In this document: piece after piece, positions 43,940 through 55,640 of the stretch
How the letters are laid out: each line of letters begins with the position of its first letter
Numbering within the stretch: the stretch's first letter is position 1
Assembly (NCBI GenBank): GCA_028622995.1
Contig: JAJQJQ010000006.1
Coordinates: 868,001-932,000 of the forward strand
Length of the DNA: 64,000 bases
Origin: Panagrolaimus kolymaensis
Lineage: Eukaryota; Nematoda; Chromadorea; Rhabditida; Panagrolaimidae
Direction: 5' to 3'
Notes under the pieces: generated by a model
Databases searched by the model: none
What the model was told of the DNA's origin: nothing
Seen by the model: only the letters and a program-made list of their open reading frames with translations
Program-made: the position numbers and the translations under genes

Positions 43940-45505
43940 ATGATATCATCATCGTGTTTATCCATTCTCAATAAACCTGCCATTGGAGGGTTACTTATGT
44001 TAAAAGGTTTGTCTTTTTTTTCTTTTCTATTATTATTAACTTCTGTGGAATTTTTTAGATACTGAAGGTGAAGTTGAAACTACTACTCTGGCTATTCAAA
44101 AACTATCCATACACAACGAACGTGATTTAGAACGGTTACCTATGCTAAAAGGTTTGTCTCTATTTTTTTCTCATACTGTCCTTTAGTAACTTATCTGGCT
44201 TTTTTTAGATACTGAAGGTGAAGCTCAAACTGCTCTTGCTATTCAAAAACTTAAACAATGTCAGACGATGTTTAATTTTCATGATGGTGATGCAAAACTT
44301 GCTAGCAAAGATGTAAGTTCTTTATAGTGAAATCAACTTCTCATGGATCACTTTTAGATCAAACGTGCAACCTTGAATGAACTTATTGACTTTATTACAA
44401 CCAATCCAAGTGCCATCGTTGAGCCTCTCTATCCTGAAATTATAAAAATGGTTTCCAAGAATATTTTTCGAGTTTTACCTCCATCTAATAGCTCTGAATT
44501 TGATCCAGAAGAAGACGAGCCTTCACTTGAAGCTTCATGGCCTCATTTACAGGTATTCGTTTTATTATTCACTACTATTTATTAACGTTGTTTGCATTTT
44601 TAGTTGGTGTATGAATTCTTTTTGAGGTTTTTGGAATCACCAGAATTTAATCCTCATTTTGGCAAGAAACATATTGATCAAAAATTTGTTTTGGAACTTC
44701 TTCAACTTTTCGATAGCGATGATCCACGTGAAAGAGACCTCTTGAAAACCATTTTACATCGAATTTATGGAAAGTTCTTGAGTTTACGAGCTTTTATTCG
44801 CAAAGAAATTAATAATATGTTCTTATCCTTTGTATATGAAACAAATTCGTTCAATGGGGTTGGTGAATTATTAGAAATTCTTGGAAGGTTTGTTTTCATT
44901 ACTTGTTTTGTTCAGATATGTTAATCTTTATTCGTTTCAGTATTATCAACGGATTCGCTCTCCCATTGAAGGATGAACACAAAGTCTTTCTCTTCAAGGT
45001 TCTTCTTCCATTACACAAGCCTCGATCTCTTTCTCGTTATCATGCTCAACTTGCATATTGTATTGTTCAATTTATTGAAAAAGATATTGAATTAACTCCA
45101 AAAGTGTTTGCTGCTCTCTTCAAGTTTTGGCCTCGTACAAATTCATCAAAAGAAGTAATGTTATTGGGTGAAGTTGAAGAAATCCTCGATATTATTCAAC
45201 CTGTGCATTTCAAGATGATAATTGATCCATTATTTAAACAACTTGCTAAATGTGTATCGTCTCCTCACTTTCAAGTTGCTGAACGTGCTCTTTATTTTTG
45301 GAACAATGAATTTATTTTATCATTAATTGAAGAATCAAATGCTCGAATTATGCCTATTATGTTTCCACACCTTTATCGCATATCAAAAGAACATTGGAAT
45401 CAAACTATTGTCGCATTAATATATAATGTATTGAAGACTTTCAAGGAAATGAATGGAGAACTGTTTGATGATTTAGCAGCAACTTACAAGATCAACAATT
45501 GTTAA
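43940..45505 (+). CDS. pptr: PP2A regulatory subunit B56 (B' family)
   Basis: B56 subunits target protein phosphatase 2A to substrates. Six exons: 43940-44006, 44059-44151, 44209-44312, 44358-44552, 44604-44887 and 44941-45505, giving 435 residues. Conserved blocks are in family order: [138 protein letters not shown] and [16 protein letters not shown]. The protein stops soon after [10 protein letters not shown], without the charged C-terminal tail of longer isoforms. The N-terminus is short and unusual. Exon 2 is a partial tandem copy of exon 3, is 93 bases long and starts and ends in the same phase, so it can be included or skipped without changing frame. The true start could lie upstream if trans-splicing is wrong. 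Confidence 0.93.
43990..44250 (+). repeat. Tandem duplication of an exon-intron unit in the B56 gene
   Basis: Two units of about 115 bases. Each has TTAC(T/C)TATG(T/C)TAAAAG, then donor GTTTGTCT, a short T-rich intron ending TTTTTTAG, then ATACTGAAGGTGAAG with GCTATTCAAAAACT about 30 bases on. The first unit is about 43990-44105 and the second about 44135-44250. Donor, intron and acceptor were duplicated together. Confidence 0.92.
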
Positions 45506-46478
45506 TGTTTTTCTTTAATAAATATGAATTTTATCACTTACATGTCTTTTTTCTTTAATTGATATACATATTTTATTGTTGTATAAACTATTTTTTAATC
45601 ATACACTATTTGAATTATGAATTATAGCTATTTTGTGTCGTTTTAATCCAAAAAGGTGAAACTTAGAAATGATTGTCGTGGCAGATTTTACCTCATATTG
45701 ACGCTAGTAGTTGGATGGTGAAATGCTCCTTCCAGTACGGTAGCTTAGCTTGTTGTTAATTTCGTTATTTAAAAGAACAAGAGTTGTATTTATATGTGTG
45801 ACGACGAGGATGACTTCCACCAACATGGTTTTTTTGCACATCTATGAATTTTACTTTGCAATGTATTTTTGATGAAAGCTAATGGGCTTGATAAGGAAAG
45901 TGGTTTCAAATGTTTTTTGTAAAACCCAGTGACTAATTACATTGATTTTACAAACATATATCAGTAATTACGAAGTAAAACAAATGTGTGGAAGAGAGAG
46001 TTTTAAAAGCAGTTGCTGAAACATTTAATGTAACCCTTCTCTATCAATGATAACTATAATTTATTAACATTTTTGTGAGATTGGAGCTTGGTAAAATTGT
46101 CCATAAGCTTTTATAAATCAAACACTTTGATTGTTATTATTTCTGCTGCCATCCATGATCACCGTAAACCTTTAGCAACTGAAGTCCAGAATCTACAGAT
46201 AAAAAATATCCCACAACGAAGGGTTACTTTCTAACGCGTTCATCCATTTGCAAATTTTGCATTCAAAAAAAGCAGCTTTCAATCAACTTTTTTCTTTCTC
46301 CTTTCATTCATTTTTCTTCCTCCATTTTTCAACTGCGTTTACTATGCTGAAGTAAATGTTTTTACAATCATTTTCAATACGATTTTTTGTATTCGTGCTT
46401 CGTGCCTTTGTTGCTGTTTCATTTACATATTTGCTTCTCGCCTCATTTCCATTGATAATCTTTTTCATTACTTTTCAG
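45506..46478. other. Intergenic region
   Basis: B56 3' UTR (AATAAATATG near 45516), then unremarkable A/T-rich DNA up to a trans-splice-like acceptor CTTTTCAG ending at 46478. No gene is supported. Confidence 0.5.
46465..46478 (+). promoter_or_regulatory. Probable spliced-leader acceptor
   Basis: CATTACTTTTCAG immediately precedes a 15-base leader and the ATG at 46494, with no evident donor for a cis intron. Typical of nematode trans-splicing. Confidence 0.6.
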
Positions 46479-46493
46479 AGACTTACGCAAATC

Positions 46494-47232
46494 ATGTCAA
46501 ACCGAAAGAGAAAGTACTCAACAGATTCTGACGATGACGATTGTTACTCTGATGATTCTTCATCATCATTTATTGATCTCAGTAACTTTGACGAATCAGA
46601 GCTATTTCCATATTCTAATAGCAAAACGGATGGTGATGGATTAGAGTTTCTTGATATTGATATCGATCTTTTGGATGATGATTTTAATTTTACGGTTAGT
46701 AATTTCATTTTTGGACTTTTGCTCTTTATCAATGTTTGTTAAACCATGCTTGGTTGCTTTTAAGAAGATCTAATGGGTTTCGTTACAATATTGACAATGC
46801 TTATTTTTCACTTTATAAACCGTCATTTTTCAGATCGCTGATTTCAAAAATGAACTTCGAGGTATCCGAGAAGGAAGAGATACTCTTCAAGCCAAGATCC
46901 AAATTATGTATCAATTGCGATCGACTGGTCCTTTCAATGCGGTATGTCTTTTTTTGAAGTAATAAGCACATAAAACGTAGATTCTTTTTAGGCTTTTTAT
47001 TCAGTGAATTCATCGGGTGATAGTCTAGCTTTAAATAAGACGATAGCTCTTGAAGCAAAACTTCATGAAAACTATATTATGTCTGTTTTGCAGTTGCTTT
47101 CAGCAGATGTGAGTTCTTTCTTTGCATAAACACTATGATAAAGGTGATTTTTAGATTGTGGATTCAGACAGTGATGATTCTGACGACGATGACGATGAAC
47201 CACCTCCTTCGAAGAAGTCTAAAAGAAATTGA
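46494..47232 (+). CDS. Acidic coiled-coil protein, probably nuclear, function unknown
   Basis: Not recognised. Four exons, 46494-46694, 46834-46941, 46992-47108 and 47155-47232, give 167 residues. The N-terminus MSNRKRKYSTDSDDDD is a basic patch followed by Ser/Asp-rich sequence. The middle has helical IADFKNELRGIREGRDTLQA and NKTIALEAKLHENYIMSVLQ segments that could form a short coiled coil. The C-terminus is SDSDDSDDDDDEPPPSKKSK, an acidic run ending in a nuclear-localisation-like basic cluster. The layout (basic-acidic ends, serines near acids suited to CK2) resembles small chromatin or ribosome-biogenesis factors. The frame is coherent across all junctions, with standard splice sites. AATAAAAG lies near 47426. 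Confidence 0.8.
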
Positions 47233-49239
47233 AATTTGTTACTGGCCAAATGATTCTATCGTTGATCGAATGATTGAAACATGATCTCCTCTCATCTTAT
47301 TCTGTGATTCTTTTTTTAGATCTTTATGCTAGGTGTTCCGTGTATATCTTTTTTTGCTCTGACTGATTTATTATTTTATATTTGATTTTCGGGATTTTTT
47401 TTTTTATACTTGCGTTGACTAACTAAATAAAAGATTAAAGTTTATGTTTATTGTGTGTGTGTTTGATGAGATTTTACTCATTCTTGATTTTTTGTAATTT
47501 AACAATTGTGTCTTTGATTTTATACTGGCTACAAGTAACATTAACTTTTACCCATTGCGTCTGTCTTACATCTTTGAACCTATGAAGCTATAGGTTACAG
47601 ATAACTTTGAAGATACCTTCTGCAACGCTTCATTATATTTTGACACCTTTAAAGTTTAAACAAGCATTGTTGCTCTATTAGTTTATTGTTTACTATGCGT
47701 TCTTTCTTAAGATGATGATATCCTTTTACCGATAATGAATGATCAAAATGGATTTTAATCAGTTGATCTTTATTTTAGAAAGAATCACCGGAAGTTCATC
47801 ATATTGTTTCAACGTCCGTACTTATTATACCACGCGTCGATTTTCAATTTTTGAAATGTCACTTTTTTGAGATACTAAATTTAGAAAGAAAATGAAAAAG
47901 ATGTGGATCATTTTGAATTTCTCTATGAATGAATGGTTAATAACCAAAGAAAGACTAAAGATTTGGAGAATAAGAAGAGAAAGTTAAATGGATGTTTGTG
48001 AATTCGTTGTGGTTTCATGAAGGCTATGTATTTATTAATTAACCTTTTTATTTAAACTGATAAGTGTTCAACTACTCGGTTACTGTAGATTATTTACAAA
48101 AAGTTATTTTTTTAATTAACTAGGCTAACTATTATGTACATAAATATCTTTACTTTTCATGAATATGTTGCTCATCTAAATCCTGGAGGTTATGGAAGTT
48201 TCTAAAAAAAATTTTGAGAATAAATTAAAGTGGGATTTAGCCTTGTTGGTGTTGGAGTAATTATTTTTACATTCAATGTTGTTGGTTTTTGAACTGAAGT
48301 AATGTTTTGAAATCAACCATTGATTTCTTTTTTTTTCGGGCGCGATTTTAATAATTTACCATTTTTGAGATTAACTGAGTTGTAGGTACATACCATCGAA
48401 AAAAAGGAGAAAAAATTAAATTCCACATGTTTATTTTTTACTTTTCGTGATACACTTTTTATCAAAGGCTTATTTCTGTTTTTAAAACTGTTTGATAGTT
48501 TGTAAGAATCTTTTTTGGATTTATTTTTAATTCCGAGTTTACTTTATCATACCCATTATTTCTTCATTATCCCAAACCTTTTGGTTAAAATTTCAACATC
48601 ACCAAATAAGAAAAAAAAATTGTAGAGTGCACGACGAAGAAGAAAAAAAAAATTTTTTTTGGGAAAAAGCTGTGTTTTTTGAACACTTCCTTTCCTTCAT
48701 CTTTCATCTTTTCTTTTTTTTTTCTTCCCTTTTCAAATGTTTCAACAACAACAAAAACATAAGAGTTTGTTGGTTGAGCGATGGTCAAAGCTCCTCACAG
48801 CAGCAGCGGCTGTGGTGGTGGTAGCAAGCTATTTCTCTAACCCCAACAACAAAAGCAAGCAAGTAAAACAAGCAAAATATAGTCTCTGCTTGAAAGAAAA
48901 GAAGAAGTAAGGAAGAGAAGAAATGGGTATTTTTTTTTTGTTAGCCGCTGTCATAATAATAGTGTTGCTTGCTGTGGTTAGAAATGGTTGTTGTTTTTCT
49001 AGAAAGAAAAAAAACAGCACTCGTCAGTAAGCAAGCAAAAAAAAAGAGACCGATGCATAAAGAAAAAAAGAGCTTTTTTTATTTGTTGTTCATTTTCCAT
49101 ATCTTTTGTGTGCTTTTTTTTTCTCTCGTTTCGTTTTTTCGTTTCTGATTCTAAAAAAATGCTTTTTGGTGAGTGTATTATTAGTTTCTTCTTCCGCGAT
49201 GGAGCTTTGTTAATTTGTTTAAAAAATTTATTTTGGAGT
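47233..49239. other. Intergenic region
   Basis: A/T-rich with poly-T tracts and a GCAGCAGCGGC / GCAAGCAAG short-repeat zone around 48790-49045, similar to those in the other long gaps. A few isolated AAACTG motifs occur (48057, 48487). Short open frames look noncoding. No gene is supported. Confidence 0.45.
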
Positions 49240-49925
49240 TTAAACTGAATTTTGATGATTCGAAAGAGATCTTCTCCTTTTTTTGTTTATTAACTGACAT
49301 AATTTAAAGCAGCTTCGATTTTACCCAAATAATCTTTTTTTAAAGGATAATATTTTTTTGATGTTTGTTTCTTTTCCTATTTTTCACCTTTTGTGTTTTG
49401 GTTGTAAGTATAATATTTTATTTTTCGCGTGTTATTTGCATTTTTTTGTTGCCAACAAATTTCCCAATTCATTTCTTGCTTTCTAATTTTTGATATTCTA
49501 TTCCTTTATTTAAAACAAAAACTGAAATTCAAGGTTCTTTTTACTGTGAATTTAGTGGCATTTTTTAAATTCTTTATTTATTAACTGCCATGTTCTTCAA
49601 ATTCAAACTTCGTGAATACTAATATTTTTCATTTCTGTCTCCTAATAAAAAAAAGATTCGTAAAAAACTGTAAATCATTAATCTTAGTTTTTGGTTTTTA
49701 TGTTACAAATTTTTTCTTCGACCTTTTCGTATGTTTTTGCCGCGCCGCTGCCTATCGTGTAAATTTTTATGCTTTCGTGTTTCATCATCAAAAAAAATTA
49801 GCGATCAAAATTCTTTCACTTTTTTTTTCTCTCACAAAAACAAACATAACATTTAAACTGTTGTAGACGGCCACTTTTTAGAGATCAAGAATCTTTTTCA
49901 CAAAAAAAAAACTGTTCCATCATTT
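49240..49925 (+). repeat. AAACTG motifs upstream of the first three-pass membrane protein gene
   Basis: AAACTG or TAACTG on + near 49243, 49292, 49520, 49582, 49666, 49856 and 49911, in A/T-rich DNA leading to the start codon at 49962. The orientation is that of the downstream gene, suggesting a transcribed outron or 5' UTR intron. Confidence 0.65.
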
Positions 49926-49961
49926 GATTTTTTTATTCTAAGCTTTTGTGTATCAAATGTG

Positions 49962-52658
49962 ATGGCAAATCCTGCTACAGCTATACCATTAATACCTCTT
50001 TCTTCATCATCCTCATCAAAAGCAGACGATGCTGAAGCTTCCGATGTTTCTCGAACTAGACTTCTTTCAAATTCATCTTCTCGCGGCGTTGGTGGTGGAG
50101 GAGGTGGATTAAAACATATCGATGAAGAAGATGAAGAACAACAATTAGATGAAGAAAAAATTATTGATGAACCTCCACAACATTATGGTTCTATTGCGGA
50201 ACGATTAGAACATTTATTCTTTCATCATGATGAAATTTTTTCATTTTCAAATTGCACTAAATCTAAAATTATTGATTTATCTGTAACTCTCGTATGTTTA
50301 TTGACCCTTGTTTTGGTACTTATTTATTTTGCTTTAATGACTCGTGCACCCGATGAATATAAATTTGATAATGAAATTATTTCTAAAGCTAATTTAATGC
50401 CCAATGATGAATTTACACAGCTCAAGCGACAAGTTATTCGACTTTGTGGAGTAAGTAATGGGTTTTATTTCTTTTTAACTGTAGCAAAAAATTTTCTTTT
50501 ATTTTAAAACTGTACTGGGAAGTTTTTTTTCAAAAATTAGAAATAAAAAAAATTAAAGAATCAAATTTAAAAACTGCGCCATACCATTTAAAGTAAATTT
50601 TAAACTGAATACTTCAAACTTATTTTTTACTAAGCTTAGAAAAATTTTAAGGATTCAAATTTATGCAAAAAGCTAATGACCAAAAGATTTTTAAAATAAA
50701 TCTAAACTGACCTTGATGAATATGTCTGGCTTTTATGCCACCATTTTTTTGTGGCAAATTTTTGATTTAAGAAATTGTAAAAAACTGTTTTCTTTGATTT
50801 TGGAGTTGATTGTAAAACGTTTGCTTTGATATTTTTTTCAGCCAAATTTTTTTATTAACTGAATAGTTTTGAAATGAGCCAAGTAAACTAAAATTTTAAA
50901 AAAAGAAGGCATTTTGATAAACAAATCTTTTAAACTGTTGTTCGAAAATTTTCATCAATATTATTTAAATTGTTTTTCTCGCTGCATCTTTTTAAGCCGC
51001 CATTTCTTTTCAACATCTCAAATTAAACAAATTTATCAAAACTGTATGTAGGCGCTTTTCATTGGCCATATAAAACTAAAGCTTTAAAATTGTTTTTAAC
51101 TGAATGATATTGAATTAATGCTTTTTGTTAGATAAACTGCACTTCCTTGGTACCATAGTTAATCCGCCATTTATTTTTTTTGGCAATCACTGAAACGCGT
51201 TTAAAACTGAATAGTCTTTTTTTGATTTAAACAACTGTAGGATTTTAACCATGAATGTTATTTTAAATAGACACCATATACATAGTTATTAAATTATTAG
51301 AGACAAACCAACAAAACTGACTTTGAAATTTTCTTAATAGCTGCAATTTGCTATTTAGCCTTTAGAAAAAGGCGTCAGCTGTCAAACATTGTTTTGTTAT
51401 TTTAGCGGGCGTTAATATGAAAAAAAGTTTTTAAAAAAACCATTTTTTTAACTTTTTTGAAAGAATGGTTTTAAAAAAAGAAAAAGAAGAAAAAAGATTA
51501 AAGTTCTTCAAAAACGAAACAAAAAAAATATGCATCCATACTTTTTTCCTTGCGTGCTGCTGCTATCTCTGTTTTTGGAAGCAATAAAAAAAAGTAAATA
51601 AAAGAAAAAAATAAGGAACAAAAACAATAGCAATAACAACTACATACTCAAAGCATCTTTGATGCCTTAAAGATTTGGTTGAGAAAATTCGGGAGTGCAA
51701 AAAAGAATGTATGTAGTTTTAAAAATAAAAACTGAAAAATCAAAACTCGAGCAATTTTACGCTAGGAAAAATATTAATCTAAAATTAAACTGAAAAAAAA
51801 CAATGGATGGAAATTGATTCTCTTAAGAATCGAAAATTTTTATAGAGCATTCAAAATCCAAAAAGAGTGACAAAAAAACTGAAAATAATAATAAATCATG
51901 GATCATGAAGAAACGCAGCGTTGTAGACTGTAGCTCGACTAAAATTTGATAAGAAAACGAACCAAAAAAATTTTTAAGATTAAAAAAAACTTGAGCAATA
52001 AAATATTATTCTGCTTTAAAATTTCGAGGTTTTTGTCTCTAAAAAAACCCCAATACTTTTTCGTAACTCAAATCAAAAAACCAAATCCAAACTTTGAATG
52101 TTTGAAAAACTTTTTCCAAAATATCCGGCTTCTGCTCCTTTTTTTAAAAACTCAATTAAAAAGATGGCTGAAAAAATTTCTTACATATAATTTTTTTAGA
52201 CCGTTGAAAATTATAATAATCAAAATCGAGATATCATTTGTTTTGATGAAAAAAATAAAAATTGTACCTCCCTTTCAAAATTATTCAATTCCAAATTATA
52301 TCAATGTCAAATAGAAACCGATCGAAGAACTCAACATTATGATAAAATCTTTCCAAATTATGAACGAAATATTTTTATTGCTCGAATGACTACCGTAATT
52401 TTGGCATTTATTATTTTTGGTTTATGTATTATTGTATTTGTAACTCATGGAAAAACGGATATTTTTCGGCGACCATCCAAACGAATTCATAATCTTCCTA
52501 GAAATAAACTCGAACGTGGATGCTTTGTATTTATTTTTGCTGCATTCGCAATTTGTACAATAATTATTTTTTTGGGTTTATCTCTTTATATTCCAAGAGA
52601 ATGTTATAGTATGTCATTTGAAAAGTGTAAAAATCAATATCCGGGATATCATGGCTAA
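49962..52658 (+). CDS. Three-pass membrane protein of unknown function (copy A)
   Basis: Not recognised. Two exons, 49962-50450 and 52200-52658, give 315 residues. The start is the ATG of MANPATAIPL; the frame upstream has no other ATG. The N-terminus is Ser-, Gly- and acid-rich and cytosolic-looking, with PPQHYGSIAERLEHLFF before the first membrane segment (IIDLSVTLVCLLTLVLVLIY). A conserved-looking loop follows, with KANLMPNDEFTQLKRQVIRLC ending exactly at the exon junction. The extracellular/luminal Cys-containing part (DIICFDEKNKNCTSLSK) is followed by segments TTVILAFIIFGLCIIVFV and CFVFIFAAFAICTIIIFLGL, and the protein ends in a Cys pair and a HG terminus. The downstream neighbour at 53947 has the same topology, the same junction position and a similar pre-junction sequence, so they look like tandem paralogues. 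The 1,749-base intron is an AAACTG array. Confidence 0.82.
50451..52199 (+). repeat. AAACTG-motif array in the intron of copy A
   Basis: AAACTG or TTAACTG on + near 50477, 50508, 50571, 50603, 50705, 50781, 50857, 50934, 51040, 51099, 51133, 51205, 51231, 51315, 51730, 51788 and 51877, spaced about 30-100 bases, dense in the first 900 bases and sparse in the last 300. Many copies are followed by unique G/C-bearing sequence. Confidence 0.85.
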
Positions 52659-53946
52659 AATCATCAATCAAATCAATCAAAATTATAACCTCCTCCTTCA
52701 AACTTTCTTCTTTTTTTGATGATTAAACAAAGCCTTTATTAAAAAATTGATCTTTATTTTTTAACTTTTTTTTGAGATTTTTAGTTTTTTTTAACCGATG
52801 TGAAGCCTGAATGAAACTTGAGACAACTAACATTTTTTTTGATAAAGAAAAATTTTGAGGGTTAAAAAGTATTTTCAAAAAAGGAATATGGGAAATTGTT
52901 AAATTTTTTGTATCTCCAACAAATTTTTTCCCCAACTCCTCTCTTATTTTTTATTATCAAAACATTAGTTTCCAAATTCGAGTTTCAGCTTCACTTGTTT
53001 TTGTATGTAATTTTTTTATAAACATTTATAATAATCAACAAATAATGGGTTAATTTTTTTTATTAATAAATTTTATATATAAAAGAAAAAACATAATGTC
53101 TTGGATTTACATAAAATAAATTTCCTGATAAATACATACATTCTTGGTTGAAAGAGATAGCCTCAATATTTCCATTATCTCCATCCATCTCTTGCAAATT
53201 GTTCGATTCATAAGTTTTCAATTCGAGTCAGAAAGAAAAAAATTAAATAAAATTAATGGAATGGATTCGTTAAAAAGTTGTAACCAAAGAAATCAAATAC
53301 TCTAATGCTTCAGGCTCAGAATCAAGGAGTTATTTGTAAATCAGAAACATAAGTTTTTGTTATCAAATTTGCCATTTTACTTTGTTAATTACTCTAAAAT
53401 ATTCTCCTCAAATTACCGCAAAATTTTCCTATCGATGACCAACAATATATATTATACGTGTGTGTGTGTGTGTGTATGTTGACCAAATTCGGACATTTGA
53501 CCATTCGCGACTGTTAAGTCAACAAACGTATACATCGATTGAAGCTGCAACCACAACTACAACAACATCAACCAGCGACGACAGCGCCAACCAACAATCG
53601 CGAAGAAAAAAGAAAAGAGGAAAAAGGAAAAAAGCTAACAACCATCACCATCAAAACTCTCAAAAACAAAACTAACTAACTACCTTCTTTGTTTCTTCTT
53701 TCTTCTTTTTCCCATTTTCATTGACCTCGATGAAAGTTATTGTTGGTTGACCATAGCTGAAAAAAGAAGTAAAGAAATAACAGGTAAACGTTAGCCTTTG
53801 ACCATCGTCAACAACATCAGCTTCATTAAACGCGGAGTTTATTTTTGATTTATTCAACAACAAAAAAACGGCAGCTACTACCTATTTTTTTCATTATTGT
53901 TATTAGTCTGGTATTTGCAGCAACATCAACAACAGCAACACCAATA
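52659..53946. other. Region between the two three-pass membrane protein genes
   Basis: Contains the 3' UTR of copy A, a TG run (53458-53477), and CAACA-rich sequence near 53550. The frame immediately upstream of the copy B start (53870-53946) encodes a hydrophobic stretch but has no ATG; it may be 5' leader or an undetected upstream exon. Confidence 0.45.
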
Positions 53947-54748
53947 ATGTCATCGTCGTCATCTAAAACTCATCCACCCAAAAGAGAAGAAGTTTCAACT
54001 CAAAATATTGTAAATGCTTCAATTATTTCATTTACAATTTTATTAATTCTTTCTATTGGATGTGCATTGTATTTGGATTATTCCAATCCCGGAAGTTATG
54101 GATTTAGCGAAGATATCAAACGAGAAAACAAATTGATTCCAGATCAAGATTTAACAAGATTAAAAAATGACATCACTAATCTTTGCGTGGTGAGTTTTAA
54201 ACTTTTTAGATAGGTTCTTTACCAACAACCTAATCATCTGCCAATTTTAGTCCATTTACCATTTCAATCAATCCATGGCAACTGCAACTCAATCAGATAG
54301 AACCTTTGAAGATCGCAATAACCTCTTCAAAAAGCTCCTTGCTTCCGAGTTACTTCTCTTCCGATTTGACCTAGAAAAAAGATTTGAAGCTTTCCGCCAA
54401 ATTTTTCCCATTCAATCCAATTACATCCTTCCATATCTCAATTCATTAATCATTCCATTTAGCACCTTCGTTTTCACTTTATTATTGTTTTATGTTTTGC
54501 ATGAAATCCGATTATGGCTATTAAACCCCAAGGCTGTCATAACTTCATACCATCAATTGGTTGTTGCTACTGCTTTAACGCTCAATCTTATTATTCTATT
54601 AGCTGGTCCACTCGTTTTAATCCCAACCGTCGATGAAAAAATGAACTTAGGTGATATCAATGTCGAGAAATGTTCCATGCAATTGTATGATCCTGATAAT
54701 GGTGCATTTGTAAGCAAGCTCGCTGATATGATAGAAGCTTTAAGCTAA
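53947..54748 (+). CDS. Three-pass membrane protein of unknown function (copy B)
   Basis: Not recognised. Exons 53947-54189 and 54251-54748 give 246 residues. A Ser-rich start (MSSSSSKTHPPKR) leads to membrane segment NIVNASIISFTILLILSIGC, then YSNPGSYGFSEDIKRENK and LIPDQDLTRLKNDITNLC, which ends at the exon junction just as copy A's LMPNDEFTQLKRQVIRLC does. After the junction come a long soluble loop, a second segment near LIIPFSTFVFTLLLFYVL, and a third LVVATALTLNLIILLAGPLV. The 61-base intron contrasts with copy A's 1,749-base array. The stop lies 98 bases from the convergent rps-3 stop. The start could be further upstream if a leader exon exists. Confidence 0.8.
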
Positions 54749-54846
54749 TATCTTTTTTAAAACAAAAATAAATGTAAAACAATAAAAATAAAACATTATC
54801 AATTTATCACACTTTAAATAACAAAAAAAGTAACAACAATGGAAGT

Positions 54847-55615
54847 TTAAGCGATGATTGGAGCTGATGGCTGTTGTTCACGATGTTCTGAGTAAGGAGT
54901 AACTGGAGTAACTTCATCACGTGGTTCTTTGATGGTGATGAGATCAGGAAGAGGATTCTTTGGACCAATTTGACCTTTAGGATCATGAGGAAGCATAATT
55001 TTGACTTTGATACCAATGACACCTTGACGAAGATTGACGTGACGAACAGCTTCTTGAATATATTCTTCTTTGGGATGGCCAGAGTGGATCATAATACCAT
55101 CAACGAATTTCATAGCTTTTGCTCTTTGACCACGAAGTTTACCAGAAACAATGATTTCACATCCTTGAGCACTCGATTCCATGATAAATCGAAGAACACC
55201 ATAGCAAGCACGACGAACAGCCAATCCACCAACAAGTTTATAGCGAAGAGATTCGCATTGAGCAACAGCACAGAGTCCACGATTAGATACCTTTTCAGCA
55301 TAAAGCTAAAAAAAGAACTCATGAAAGAAAATAACATAAAACAAGCAAGAGGAAACTTACTTCAACAGCTCCAGCGGTAGCTCCAAAACGTTTTTGAACA
55401 ACAGATGTTAATTCACGAATACGACGACCACGATCTCCCAAAACATTTTGAGTTCTGGTAGCCATAATGATGACTTCAGTACGAGCAGGAGCACGACGAA
55501 CTTCAACACCAGAATAACCATCTTCGGCAAGTTCCTTCATCAAGAAATTGTTCAATTCAGCTTTGAAGACACCATCTTGCACTGCTTTTCTCTTCTTGGT
55601 AATTTGTTGGGCCAT
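54847..55615 (-). CDS. rps-3: Ribosomal protein S3 (uS3)
   Basis: Small-subunit protein at the mRNA entry tunnel. Exons 55361-55615 and 54847-55305 on the minus strand give 237 residues, close to the 240-250 usual. Family blocks include [24 protein letters not shown], the KH-domain core [67 protein letters not shown] and [18 protein letters not shown], followed by a TP-rich tail. Codons are noticeably richer in C-ending forms than the neighbouring genes, as expected for a highly expressed gene. A CTTTCAG acceptor at 55626 lies 10 bases before the ATG (see separate entry). Confidence 0.98.
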
Positions 55616-55625
55616 GTTTGATATA

Positions 55626-55640
55626 CTGAAAGTGAAGAAA
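55626..55640 (-). promoter_or_regulatory. Probable spliced-leader acceptor of rps-3
   Basis: On the minus strand TTCTTCACTTTCAG ends at 55626, leaving a 10-base leader (TATATCAAAC) before the rps-3 ATG. Ribosomal protein genes of nematodes are routinely trans-spliced in this position. Confidence 0.7.
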
